Shown here: piece by piece, positions 1 to 7,059 of the stretch | Layout of the letters: every line of letters starts with the position of its first letter | Position numbering within the stretch: position 1 is the stretch's first letter | Source of the DNA: UBA7445 sp042096455 | GTDB taxonomy: Bacteria > Verrucomicrobiota > Verrucomicrobiia > Opitutales > Coraliomargaritaceae | Assembly (NCBI GenBank): GCA_042096455.1 | Contig: JBELLU010000049.1 | Span: 1-12,242 of the forward strand | DNA length: 12,242 bases | Reading direction: 5' to 3' | Program-made: the position numbers and the translations under genes | The notes under the pieces: model-generated | Database searches by the model: none | Told to the model about the DNA's origin: nothing | The model's input: the letters and a program-made list of their open reading frames with translations, nothing else

Positions 1-1364
1 CCGGGCACCACGAGGGTTTTGCCACGGGTCAAGAATTGATCCTGCTCGTCACCGTGATCAATGGTGGTGATCCGGGTGGTATTTTCGAATTCGGCGTGGG
101 GGTAGAAGACTGCGACAAAACGCTTTAAAATCATGTCGTAGAGCTTCGCCTCGACTTCGCTGAGTTTGACCATGCGCCCGGTGGGAATGATGGCAAAGTG
201 ATCCGATACCTTGGCGTTATTAAAGATGCGCTTACTGAATTGGATGAGGCCCATTTCAATGGATTTCGCCGCCCATCGCGCGGTGGGGTGCTTGGAGGCC
301 GCCAATTCGCGGGTGGTTTCGTGGACTTTCGAGAGATAATCCTCCGGCAAGTAGCGCGAATCCGTACGCGGGTAGGTGATCATCTTGTGGCGCTCATAAA
401 GCGATTGCGCGATGGAGAGGGTATTCTTGGCGGTGAAGGGAGCTTCGCGCTGAAGGGTGGTGAGATCGTATAACTGGGGCGCGATCTGTTTGGCGGGTTT
501 CTTTTCTTCGGTGACCTGACCGGTTTTATCTTTGCAGCGTGCCTCAATCGTCTTTGCGAAAGCCTCATCCCAAATACGCTCCGCACGACCGTGCGGTTTG
601 GCGGGATCCTTCTTGAATTCCGGGTCGAACCACCGGCTGGAATAGGAGCCGTTTGTTACCGAGAAATCGGCATGGACTTCCCAATAATCCTCGGGTTTGA
701 AAGCCCGGATCTCCTTTTCCCGGCGCGCCAGGATTGCGAGGGTGGGGGTTTGGACGCGTCCCGCCGCGGTGATATTAAAGCCCCCGTGGCGTGAACGGAA
801 ACAGGTGAGGGCGCGGGTGGAATTTAAACCGACCAGCCAGTCGGATTCTGAGCGGCATTTGGCGGCATCGGCAAGGTGCGTCATTTTCTCGCCATCGATG
901 AGGTTGCCCCATGCTTCCTGAATCGCGCCCGCCGTCATGGATTGCATCCACAGTCGCTTTATGGGCTTGTTGATTTTTCCAATGTCCATGATGTATTGGA
1001 AGATCAATTCCCCTTCACGACCGGCGTCACAGGCATTTACAATGACGTCAAACTCGGACTTTTTGGCAAGCGCGAGCACATGCTTGAGGCGAGCGGCAGT
1101 CTGCTCGATCGGTTGCAGCTCAAAGTTTTTGGGAATCGCGGGCAGGACATTAAAATTCCAGGGCAGGTTTTTACCATTCGGGCCGGTCGGCATTTTCAAC
1201 TCCACGAGGTGCCCGACTGCCGAAGTGATCGCCGCGCGCTCGTTCAGGAAATACTGTGCATCCCGAGATTTTCCCTTTTTATCGAATTTACCCAATTCAT
1301 TGGACAAGGCCTTGGAAAGATCCGTCGCGACAGAGGGTTTCTCAGCAATTATGAGGTATTTCAT
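1..1364 (-). CDS. topB: Type IA DNA topoisomerase (topoisomerase III type), C-terminus cut by window edge
   Basis: Reading the minus strand from ATG at 1364 gives 454 uninterrupted codons that run off the left edge. The enzyme cuts one DNA strand through a 5'-phosphotyrosine and passes the other strand, relaxing or decatenating DNA. The N-terminus MKYLIIAEKPSVA is the Toprim start with the catalytic acid E8. The second Toprim motif is CDAGREGELIF, with D113, G115 and E119. The sequence RSESDWLVGLNSTRA (about residue 170) is typical of TopB, as is QLYDLTTLQREA (about residue 296). The catalytic tyrosine is Y331 in ITYPRTDSRYLPED, close to its usual position in topoisomerase III. Full-length proteins of this type have roughly 650-850 residues, so the C-terminal part, including any zinc fingers, lies outside. 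The start is fixed by the Toprim alignment; no Shine-Dalgarno sequence is seen. It is divergent from lpxK. TopA rather than TopB is possible but less likely. Confidence 0.93.
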   Translation of the reverse strand, partial: MKYLIIAEKPSVATDLSKALSNELGKFDKKGKSRDAQYFLNERAAITSAVGHLVELKMPTGPNGKNLPWNFNVLPAIPKNFELQPIEQTAARLKHVLALAKKSEFDVIVNACDAGREGELIFQYIMDIGKINKPIKRLWMQSMTAGAIQEAWGNLIDGEKMTHLADAAKCRSESDWLVGLNSTRALTCFRSRHGGFNITAAGRVQTPTLAILARREKEIRAFKPEDYWEVHADFSVTNGSYSSRWFDPEFKKDPAKPHGRAERIWDEAFAKTIEARCKDKTGQVTEEKKPAKQIAPQLYDLTTLQREAPFTAKNTLSIAQSLYERHKMITYPRTDSRYLPEDYLSKVHETTRELAASKHPTARWAAKSIEMGLIQFSKRIFNNAKVSDHFAIIPTGRMVKLSEVEAKLYDMILKRFVAVFYPHAEFENTTRITTIDHGDEQDQFLTRGKTLVVP

Positions 1365-1603
1365 TTCGATGATTCGTTGAAAAGGTAGGTGATCCGAAAG
1401 GAAGTTTAAGGTGATTTGCCAGTGTTAAAAATGCGAAAAATTTCTATCTAGTCAGTATTGAAGGCCTCTTGTTCCTTGGGATAGTAATGGAGGCTTGTCA
1501 AGGCATGGTCGATATTTGAGCCTCCAATCAGGCTGCGAAAAAGCATTTTTCAGGATAAAAATCGTCTGTAGAGGTGTAATTCAAACTGGCAACCGCTGGC
1601 TTT
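1365..1603. other. Divergent intergenic region between topB and lpxK
   Basis: These 239 bases hold no credible coding frame and should contain the promoters of both topB (minus) and lpxK (plus). A weak plus-strand candidate is TTGAAG at 1458-1463, followed after 18 bases by TAGTAA. It matches sigma-70 consensus poorly, so I do not list it separately. The motif TGCGAAAAA occurs twice (about 1433 and 1537). The second copy continues into GAAAAAGCATTTTTC, a short 6-base-arm hairpin. A longer inverted repeat at 1488-1526 is listed separately. Confidence 0.6.
1488..1526. repeat. Inverted repeat TGGAGGCT / AGCCTCCA
   Basis: TGGAGGCT (1488-1495) and AGCCTCCA (1519-1526) are perfect 8-base inverted arms separated by 23 bases, in the topB-lpxK divergent region. 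A nearby AGGCCTC (1462-1468) partly repeats the arm. There is no T tract, so it does not look like an intrinsic terminator. It could be an operator for a dimeric regulator or an RNA hairpin in the lpxK leader. It could also be chance; one 8-base repeat in this length is not strong evidence. Confidence 0.3.
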
Positions 1604-2881
1604 GTGATCCAAACAAATAGGATTAGAAACGCACTTTTGAACGCACTAAAAGAAAAGTTGAGCCAGATTTACGAAAACCTAACGGTTTGGGGGAATGCCT
1701 TTGCGCAATTTGTGGTGGACGTGGTTTATGACCGCAGGCGGCACGGCCGGGCGGCGGAGACGATGGCGAAGGTGCTCTTTGCGCTTTCACATATTTTTCA
1801 CGGAATCGTAAAAGTGCGTTGGTATTTGTATGAAAATCGGATTCTCCGCAACACCCCGCTCGGTTGCCTGGTAGTGGTGGTGGGTAATTTAACGGTGGGT
1901 GGCACGGGTAAAACGCCGGTGGTGGAGAAATTCGCGCGGACCCTGCGTGACCGCGGTCGCAAGGTCGCGATTTTGAGCCGTGGCTACAAGAGTAAGAACG
2001 AGGGGCTCCCGCGAAAATTGTGGCGTAAATTCACCCATGGCGAAGAGACGCCCCCGAAGATTGTCAGTGATGGCGAAAGCGTGCTTCTGGATTCGGAGGT
2101 GGCGGGGGACGAGCCCTACATGCTGGCGCGGAATTTACCGGGGGTGGTGGTGTTGTGCGATAAAAACCGCGTGAAGGCAGGCTCCTATGCGATCCGGGAA
2201 TTCGGTTGCGACACCCTCATCCTCGATGACGGCTTTCAATATTTACCGCTGAAGGGACGACTGAATCTTTTGCTGGTCGATAAAACCAATCCCTTCGGCA
2301 ATCAGCACCTCCTTCCACGGGGGATTTTGCGCGAACCGATCCAACATTTATCGCGCGCAAGCTATATCCTCCTCACGAAATCAGACGGTGTGCGTGACGA
2401 AAATCTCCTCGAATTGATTCGTGAGCACAATTCGAAAGCCGAAATCATTGAATGCGCGCACAAGCCGCAGTTCTTGCAGGCCTTTGGATCGGACGAACAA
2501 CTGCCGCTTGAAGCCCTGGAGGGAACGTCTATTGCGGCCTTCAGCGGTATTGCCACCCCGGAAAGCTTCGAAAACATGCTCCGAAAACACGGCGCGCAAA
2601 TTCAATATAACAAGCGTTTCCTCGACCATCACCGTTTCAGCGATCACGAGATAGAAGCCATTTTCAGGGAGGTCGCCGAACTGGAGGGCGTATCGATGAT
2701 CATCACGACCGAGAAGGATGCGGTTCGTTTGGCGGAGGGGGTCAAGCCGCCCGTTCCCATCTATTATCTGCGTTTGGAGATCGATATTCTCTCCGGGCAC
2801 GAAGATTTTGAGGCGGCGGTGGGGCGGATTTGCTTCCCGCGTCAGGGTTCCGTCAAAAAGAGTGAAGAAAGTGGCGTTTAG
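1604..2881 (+). CDS. lpxK: Tetraacyldisaccharide 4'-kinase (lipid A biosynthesis)
   Basis: LpxK uses ATP to phosphorylate the 4' position of the tetraacyldisaccharide-1-phosphate precursor of lipid A, at the cytoplasmic face of the inner membrane. The 425-residue product has the family landmarks in order: a membrane-associating hydrophobic stretch (about 54-75), GNLTVGGTGKTP with the P-loop at 99-105, SRGYKSK (125-131), AGDEPYML (167-174), LDDGFQ (207-212, with the paired catalytic-region Asp), DHHRFS (341-346) and TTEKDAVRL (368-376). Typical LpxK proteins have about 330 residues. Here the N-terminus is roughly 35 residues longer before the P-loop, and there is an insert around 135-150. The start is a GTG with no Shine-Dalgarno sequence. 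The codons before the P-loop read as normal protein, but a start somewhat further downstream cannot be excluded. It is the first gene of the plus-strand cluster, 42 bases before the next gene. Its presence implies an LPS-bearing outer membrane. Confidence 0.95.
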   Translation: MIQTNRIRNALLNALKEKLSQIYENLTVWGNAFAQFVVDVVYDRRRHGRAAETMAKVLFALSHIFHGIVKVRWYLYENRILRNTPLGCLVVVVGNLTVGGTGKTPVVEKFARTLRDRGRKVAILSRGYKSKNEGLPRKLWRKFTHGEETPPKIVSDGESVLLDSEVAGDEPYMLARNLPGVVVLCDKNRVKAGSYAIREFGCDTLILDDGFQYLPLKGRLNLLLVDKTNPFGNQHLLPRGILREPIQHLSRASYILLTKSDGVRDENLLELIREHNSKAEIIECAHKPQFLQAFGSDEQLPLEALEGTSIAAFSGIATPESFENMLRKHGAQIQYNKRFLDHHRFSDHEIEAIFREVAELEGVSMIITTEKDAVRLAEGVKPPVPIYYLRLEIDILSGHEDFEAAVGRICFPRQGSVKKSEESGV

Positions 2882-2923
2882 GATTTGCACCCCCCATAAT
2901 TTTATAAGTAATTTCACTGACAC

Positions 2924-4138
2924 ATGAAAAATACATTAAATGTTGATCTCCCTAAAAGCGAAAGCTCCAGCCATGACCTAGAGGTTAAGGATGGGCAAAT
3001 TATCTTCAATTCGGTTTGGAACAAACTGGTTGAAGAATTCGGAGAAGAGAACCTGCGTTTCCCCAAGGAAATATTCTGGCTGAATGGAGCACCAGGTGCA
3101 GGTAAGGGGACCAACACCGATTTCATCATGCGCTACCGCGACCTCACCGCACCGCCGCTGGTGGTGAGTTCCGAATTGCAAAGTCCGGAAGCACGGGCGC
3201 GCATCGATGCCGGGCAATTGGTTGGCGACCGCGAGGTCGCGGAAATTATTTTAAGGCGCTTGCTGGATCCGGACTTCGAGTTCGGGGCAGTGGTGGATGG
3301 ATTTCCCCGCACTAAAGTTCAGGTGGAATGCTTGAAGCACCTGCACCACAAGCTTTCTGAGTTGCATTTGAAATACCGTGAATCGCTCTACAGCGATTAT
3401 TTCAAAAAGCCGCATTTCCACATTGTGGTGCTCTTCATCGATGAGAAGGAAAGTGTGCGTCGGCAACTGTATCGCGGCGAGCAGGCACAGGCACACAACG
3501 CCGAGGTCGAGGAATCCGGCGTGGGGGAACTCGTCGAAGTACGGCCTACGGATTTGAGCGCGGATGCTGCCCACAATCGTTACCGCACTTTCAAGGAGAA
3601 AACCTATGACGCCTTGCAGGAACTACGGCAGATTTTCTTTTACCACTTCATCAATGCCCACGGATCGATTGAAGAGGTGCGCAAACGGATTTTTGACGAA
3701 CTGCGCTATCAGGGATCTCTGGAACTCGACGAGGCGACGTTTGACCGCCTCTCGCCCGTTCCGGTCGCCAGCACCCTTTCGCTTCATGCCCGGCAGGATT
3801 TGGTCGACCGCCTCGACGCCTATGAGAAACGTGATACCGAACTTTTCAAAGAAGTGGTTGAGGTAATTATTTCAGACTTCATCCCGATCGTGAAACTGCA
3901 CGCTATTTCAGGGACCGCCGTTATTAATTCCGAGCACCCGGTTTTCACTAAGCCGAAAGCTCTGGAGATGCTGATCGATATCTTCTCCGAACGTGGTTAC
4001 CACGCCATCGTTGATGTCAACAAACTTGAATTGCCGGACAGTATCGACCCCAAGACTTTCAAAATCAACAATACCATGAAGCGGGTCTTTCGTGTGCGCA
4101 TTCGCTTCCAAGGTTCAGAGATTCGCCGCGGCCGTTAA
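2924..4138 (+). CDS. Adenylate-kinase-like nucleoside monophosphate kinase with unknown C-terminal domain
   Basis: The central part (about 50-262) of this 404-residue protein is an adenylate kinase fold, which transfers phosphate from ATP to a nucleoside monophosphate. It has the P-loop GAPGAGKGT (55-63) and the NMP-binding DGFPRT (125-130). A LID-equivalent region has Arg residues (RRQLYRG, 179-185) and then RPTD (207-210), which corresponds to the R-x-D-D region of Adk. The sequence INAHGSIEEVRKRI (243-256) closes the core. There is no Cys-x-x-Cys zinc site in the LID, which appears to be the short form. Two parts are atypical: about 50 residues before the P-loop and about 140 residues after the core (from about 265), in which I recognise no domain. 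Bacterial Adk usually has 180-220 residues, so this may be a divergent paralogue rather than the housekeeping enzyme; AMP specificity is not shown. The start ATG lacks a Shine-Dalgarno sequence. The gene ends 6 bases before rsmJ. Confidence 0.85.
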   Translation: MKNTLNVDLPKSESSSHDLEVKDGQIIFNSVWNKLVEEFGEENLRFPKEIFWLNGAPGAGKGTNTDFIMRYRDLTAPPLVVSSELQSPEARARIDAGQLVGDREVAEIILRRLLDPDFEFGAVVDGFPRTKVQVECLKHLHHKLSELHLKYRESLYSDYFKKPHFHIVVLFIDEKESVRRQLYRGEQAQAHNAEVEESGVGELVEVRPTDLSADAAHNRYRTFKEKTYDALQELRQIFFYHFINAHGSIEEVRKRIFDELRYQGSLELDEATFDRLSPVPVASTLSLHARQDLVDRLDAYEKRDTELFKEVVEVIISDFIPIVKLHAISGTAVINSEHPVFTKPKALEMLIDIFSERGYHAIVDVNKLELPDSIDPKTFKINNTMKRVFRVRIRFQGSEIRRGR

Positions 4139-4144
4139 ATTTGC

Positions 4145-4972
4145 ATGTCTCCGGTTTGCCTGATCTGCCTGGACCCGACCCGCATTGAGGAGAGTGGTTT
4201 GTTGGCGCACGATTTGGGCTTGGAGTTTCGCGTAGAATCTCCGGTTGCTGCGGACACTTCAAAACGGGAGGAGCGACGCTTTTACCAGGCGCTGCTGAAC
4301 GATGGGGCGGGCGTACTTTTATTGAAGCCTGAAGGCCTGGGCCTCCTCGCGGCACCGGAGGATGAAGCATTATGGATCAAGGCAGACTTTTGTGACGCCG
4401 GCACGCGCTATCGATTGGCGCAGGGTGGGGGCAATGAAATGATCGCGAAAGCGGTCGGCCTGAAAGGGCAGCCCAAGCCGACCGTGCTGGATTGCACTGC
4501 GGGTTTGGGAATGGATGCCTATGTCTTGGCGGCGCTGGGTTGTGAGGTTACACTCCTCGAGCGGAACCCCATCATTCATGCCCTCCTAAAGGACGGGATA
4601 AAAAGAGCGCAAGGCGTGAACGACCCGCAGGTGTCTACGGCGATTGCACGCATGGTGCTTTTGGAACCCGGAGATGCCGCCGCCTACCTTGAGTCGCGCC
4701 AAGGCGATGTCTTGGCGTCGGTTATTTATTTGGACCCGATGTTTCCCTTGCGCAAAAAGTCGGCACAGGTAAAGAAAGCGATGCAAGTCTTTCACGCCAT
4801 CGTCGGGGATGATGCCGACGCGGGGGCACTACTGCCGCTGGCACTGGGAGCGGCAGGAAATCGCGTCGTGGTGAAACGGCCGCGGCATGCGCCCTTTTTA
4901 AAGGGAGCGCCTGCGAGCCATTCCGTGGAGGGACAGCGCAACCGTTATGATGTTTATTTGAAACAGGGATGA
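4145..4972 (+). CDS. rsmJ: 16S rRNA (guanine1516-N2)-methyltransferase RsmJ
   Basis: RsmJ transfers a methyl group from S-adenosylmethionine to N2 of G1516 (E. coli numbering) in the 3' minor domain of 16S rRNA. The 275 residues match RsmJ along most of their length. GGGNEMIAKAVGLKG (94-108) corresponds to the family's glycine-rich GGGRGEAVAKAVG segment. LDCTAGLGMDAYVLA (115-129) is SAM motif I. LERNP (138-142) binds the SAM ribose. YLDPMFP (195-201) is the DPPY-like catalytic motif, followed by KKSAQVKKAMQVF. KRPRHAP (244-250) and the C-terminal RYDVYL are also characteristic. Family length is about 250. The ATG lies 6 bases after the previous stop with no Shine-Dalgarno sequence, so translational coupling is plausible. 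RsmJ is best known from Gammaproteobacteria, so its presence in this background is notable. Confidence 0.92.
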   Translation: MSPVCLICLDPTRIEESGLLAHDLGLEFRVESPVAADTSKREERRFYQALLNDGAGVLLLKPEGLGLLAAPEDEALWIKADFCDAGTRYRLAQGGGNEMIAKAVGLKGQPKPTVLDCTAGLGMDAYVLAALGCEVTLLERNPIIHALLKDGIKRAQGVNDPQVSTAIARMVLLEPGDAAAYLESRQGDVLASVIYLDPMFPLRKKSAQVKKAMQVFHAIVGDDADAGALLPLALGAAGNRVVVKRPRHAPFLKGAPASHSVEGQRNRYDVYLKQG

Positions 4973-4973
4973 A

Positions 4974-4995
4974 CGCCCACGGATTGACCTGGGCG
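4974..4995 (+). repeat. GC-rich hairpin just after rsmJ stop
   Basis: CGCCCA (4974-4979) and TGGGCG (4990-4995) form a perfect 6-base stem with a 10-base loop, starting one base after the rsmJ stop codon and 24 bases before the next gene. No T tract follows, so a classical intrinsic terminator is not supported. It could give partial termination or protect the upstream mRNA end. The loop contains TTGACC, a -35-like hexamer, but no matching -10 lies at a suitable distance before 5020. Confidence 0.3.
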
Positions 4996-5019
4996 CGAAA
5001 ATAGTACGCTTTAAGAACA

Positions 5020-6138
5020 ATGGAACCCAACTATACGAAATTAGCCGAACTCTTGACCGGATTTTCCACTGACCTGAAAAAAGGGGAACGGGTCTTGATC
5101 GATGCATACGATATTCCGCAGGCGATGACGGTTGCGCTGGTCCGTGCGGCGCGCGAGCGGGGCGCGGTGCCCTACGTGCAACTGCAGAATGCCCGGATTG
5201 GCAGGGAATTGGTCGCTGGAATTGAAGACGGGCAATACGAAGCGCAGGCGGAATGGGAGCTGGCACGCATGCAGGCGATGGATGCCTATATCGCGGTGCG
5301 CGGTTCCGATAACATTTTTGAAATGTCCGGTGTCGCGCCGGAGAAACTATCGCAAGCGATGCGCGCGATGAAGCCGGTTCTGGATCACCGCGTTAACAAA
5401 ACCAAGTGGGTCATTTTGCGCTGGCCGACCGCCGCGATGGCGCAACAAGCGCTCATGAGCACCGAATCGTTTGAGGAATTCTTTTTCCGAGTATGCACGC
5501 AGGATTATTCGCGCATGAGCGAGGGCATGCTCGCCCTTGAGAAACGAATGCAAGCCGCCGATCAGGTGAAGCTTAGTGGCCCCGGTTGCGATTTACGCTT
5601 TTCAATCAAGGAAATCGGGGCGGTCGCCTGTGGCGGTCGGCACAACATCCCCGATGGCGAGGTCTTTTCCTGCCCCGTTCGCGACTCGGTAGAGGGTGAG
5701 ATTCACTTCAACGCGCCCACCGTTTACCAGGGTGCTTCCTTTGATCGCGTGCATTTGAAGTTTGAACGCGGCAGGATCATACACGCTTCGGGCACCAACA
5801 ACGAACACCTCAACGCGATCCTCGATGCCGATGCCGGCGCCCGTTACATCGGTGAATTCGCCATCGCCTTTAATCCCCACATTTTGGAACCCATGCGGGA
5901 TATTCTTTTTGATGAAAAAATCGCGGGCTCATTCCACTTTACCCCCGGTCAGGCCTATGAAGAGGCCGACAACGGCAACCGCTCGCAGGTTCACTGGGAT
6001 ATGGTGCATATTCAACGTCCTGAATACGGGGGTGGGGAAATTTATTTTGACGGCGAATTGATCCGCAAGGACGGCATCTTCATTCCGGAGGATCTTCAAA
6101 AACTAAATCCCGAACATCTGCTCGGGGAAAAGGATTGA
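5020..6138 (+). CDS. M29-family metallo-aminopeptidase
   Basis: This is a 372-residue cytoplasmic leucyl-type aminopeptidase of MEROPS family M29 (Thermus AmpT/AmpS, Staphylococcus AmpS), which uses two metal ions to remove N-terminal residues from peptides. All expected metal ligands of the family can be placed: E214 in PDGEVF, E279 in GEFAIAFNP, H306 in SFHFTPGQAY, Y313 in the same segment, and H325 and D327 in VHWDMV. The N-terminus NYTKLAELLTGFSTDLKKGERVLI and the C-terminal IYFDGELIRKDGIF are also typical, and the length matches the family (about 370-410). No signal peptide is seen. The ATG at 5020 fits the family N-terminus; only a weak AAGAA precedes it. It is followed by slyX after 3 bases, so the two are almost certainly cotranscribed. 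Substrate preference cannot be read from the sequence. Confidence 0.94.
   Translation: MEPNYTKLAELLTGFSTDLKKGERVLIDAYDIPQAMTVALVRAARERGAVPYVQLQNARIGRELVAGIEDGQYEAQAEWELARMQAMDAYIAVRGSDNIFEMSGVAPEKLSQAMRAMKPVLDHRVNKTKWVILRWPTAAMAQQALMSTESFEEFFFRVCTQDYSRMSEGMLALEKRMQAADQVKLSGPGCDLRFSIKEIGAVACGGRHNIPDGEVFSCPVRDSVEGEIHFNAPTVYQGASFDRVHLKFERGRIIHASGTNNEHLNAILDADAGARYIGEFAIAFNPHILEPMRDILFDEKIAGSFHFTPGQAYEEADNGNRSQVHWDMVHIQRPEYGGGEIYFDGELIRKDGIFIPEDLQKLNPEHLLGEKD
6130..6134 (+). promoter_or_regulatory. Ribosome binding site of slyX
   Basis: AAGGA lies 7 bases before the slyX ATG, inside the last codons of the aminopeptidase gene. It is the only convincing Shine-Dalgarno sequence ahead of a gene start in the window and supports the start at 6142. 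Confidence 0.6.
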
Positions 6139-6141
6139 GCG

Positions 6142-6348
6142 ATGTCACAGGAAGATCCCATTATTGCACTGCAAGCAAAGCTCACGCACCTTGAACGGCA
6201 CGTTGAGGAACAGGATGCCGAGCAGTATCGGCTCGCCCAGAAAGTCGAGCAATTGACCAAGCTGGTGCAGCGACAGGAAGAGAAGATCAAATCACTGGAC
6301 GCTTCGGGGGGCTCTATGCCCGCCGATGAAAAACCACCGCACTATTAA
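6142..6348 (+). CDS. slyX: SlyX family protein
   Basis: This 68-residue protein has the SlyX plan: a short heptad-repeat coiled coil (about 8-50) rich in Glu, Gln, Lys and Leu (LERHVEEQDAEQYRLAQKVE), then a flexible tail ending in the diagnostic PPHY (65-68). E. coli SlyX has 72 residues and the same PPHY end. Function is not established in any organism. The gene was named from its position next to slyD in enteric bacteria; here it sits between an M29 aminopeptidase and yihA, so that linkage is not kept. Proline-Proline-His-Tyr at the exact C-terminus makes chance similarity to other short coiled coils unlikely. It starts 3 bases after the preceding stop. Confidence 0.87.
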   Translation: MSQEDPIIALQAKLTHLERHVEEQDAEQYRLAQKVEQLTKLVQRQEEKIKSLDASGGSMPADEKPPHY

Positions 6349-6363
6349 ATAATTATTGAGACC

Positions 6364-7011
6364 GTGAAGATTGACTCTGCAGAATTCCGCTTTGGTTGTC
6401 CGCACTTTGATGACATCCCATCTGCAAGCCTTCCTGAGTTTGCGTTTGTCGGTCGTTCCAATGTCGGGAAATCCTCGCTAATCAACATGCTCACGGGGCG
6501 CAAGGAGCTCGCCCACACTTCCAGCAAGCCCGGCAAAACACGCTGCATTAATATTTTCAGCATTAACCAACAATGGCACTTGGTGGATTTGCCGGGCTAT
6601 GGCTATGCGAAAGTTTCCAAAGCCAAACAGTTGGATTTCAATCAGGATGTGAGCACCTACTTGACGGAGCGCTCGACCCTTGAGCAGGTCTTTCTCTTGG
6701 TGGACTCCCAATTGGAACCGCTGGAGCAGGATTTGTATTTTGCGCAGTGGCTGCAGGAATGTGAGGTTCCGTTCTCGCTCATACTCACCAAGACTGACCG
6801 CAGTTCCAATACAACCGTGCTCAACCACGCCTCCCAATTTGAGAAAGCCCTCGCAGAGTGGAAACTCAAACCCAACCGCATTTTTAATTGTTCCGCAAAA
6901 ACCGGCAAGGGCAGGGGCGATATCCTGCAATGGATCGAGACCCGCCTGCCCAAAAAAAGCGGGAAGCAGGGCAAAGGCACCAAGATCAACCTGAATTGGA
7001 TGAAAAAATAA
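6364..7011 (+). CDS. yihA: Ribosome biogenesis GTP-binding protein YihA/YsxC (EngB)
   Basis: This is a TRAFAC-class GTPase needed for late assembly of the 50S ribosomal subunit and essential in many bacteria. All G motifs are visible in the 215 residues: G1 GRSNVGKS (30-37), G2 threonine T59 in KPGKTR, G3 DLPGYGYAK (75-83), G4 TKTD (142-145) and G5 SAKTGKG (177-183). The family signature VDSQLEPLEQD (113-123) is also present. Length is normal. The start is GTG at 6364, 15 bases after slyX, with only a weak GAG upstream. It gives the usual N-terminus ahead of AFVGRSNVGKSS, and no better start is seen. It belongs to the same co-directional run as lpxK and rsmJ, giving the cluster a ribosome-maturation theme. 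The basic C-terminal tail (KKSGKQGKGTK) may contact rRNA (inference). Confidence 0.97.
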   Translation: MKIDSAEFRFGCPHFDDIPSASLPEFAFVGRSNVGKSSLINMLTGRKELAHTSSKPGKTRCINIFSINQQWHLVDLPGYGYAKVSKAKQLDFNQDVSTYLTERSTLEQVFLLVDSQLEPLEQDLYFAQWLQECEVPFSLILTKTDRSSNTTVLNHASQFEKALAEWKLKPNRIFNCSAKTGKGRGDILQWIETRLPKKSGKQGKGTKINLNWMKK

Positions 7012-7059
7012 TTCGGTAAGGGCTGGAAATTTCAAATATTCCGCCTAACTTATTGCAAC

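Noticed and set aside
876..1388. Plus-strand open frame of 170 codons inside the topB region
   Set aside because: It lies antisense to a clear topoisomerase reading frame with conserved catalytic motifs, and its own translation has no recognisable domain.
2381..2923. Minus-strand open frame of 180 codons over lpxK
   Set aside because: It is the shadow of lpxK; the plus strand carries LDDGFQ, DHHRFS and TTEKDA in this stretch.
4984..5019. Promoter for the aminopeptidase gene from TTGACC
   Set aside because: TTGACC lies in a hairpin loop after rsmJ, and no -10-like hexamer occurs at 16-18 bases.
6478..7035. Minus-strand open frame of 185 codons over yihA
   Set aside because: It is antisense to the complete YihA GTPase motifs and shows no protein features of its own.
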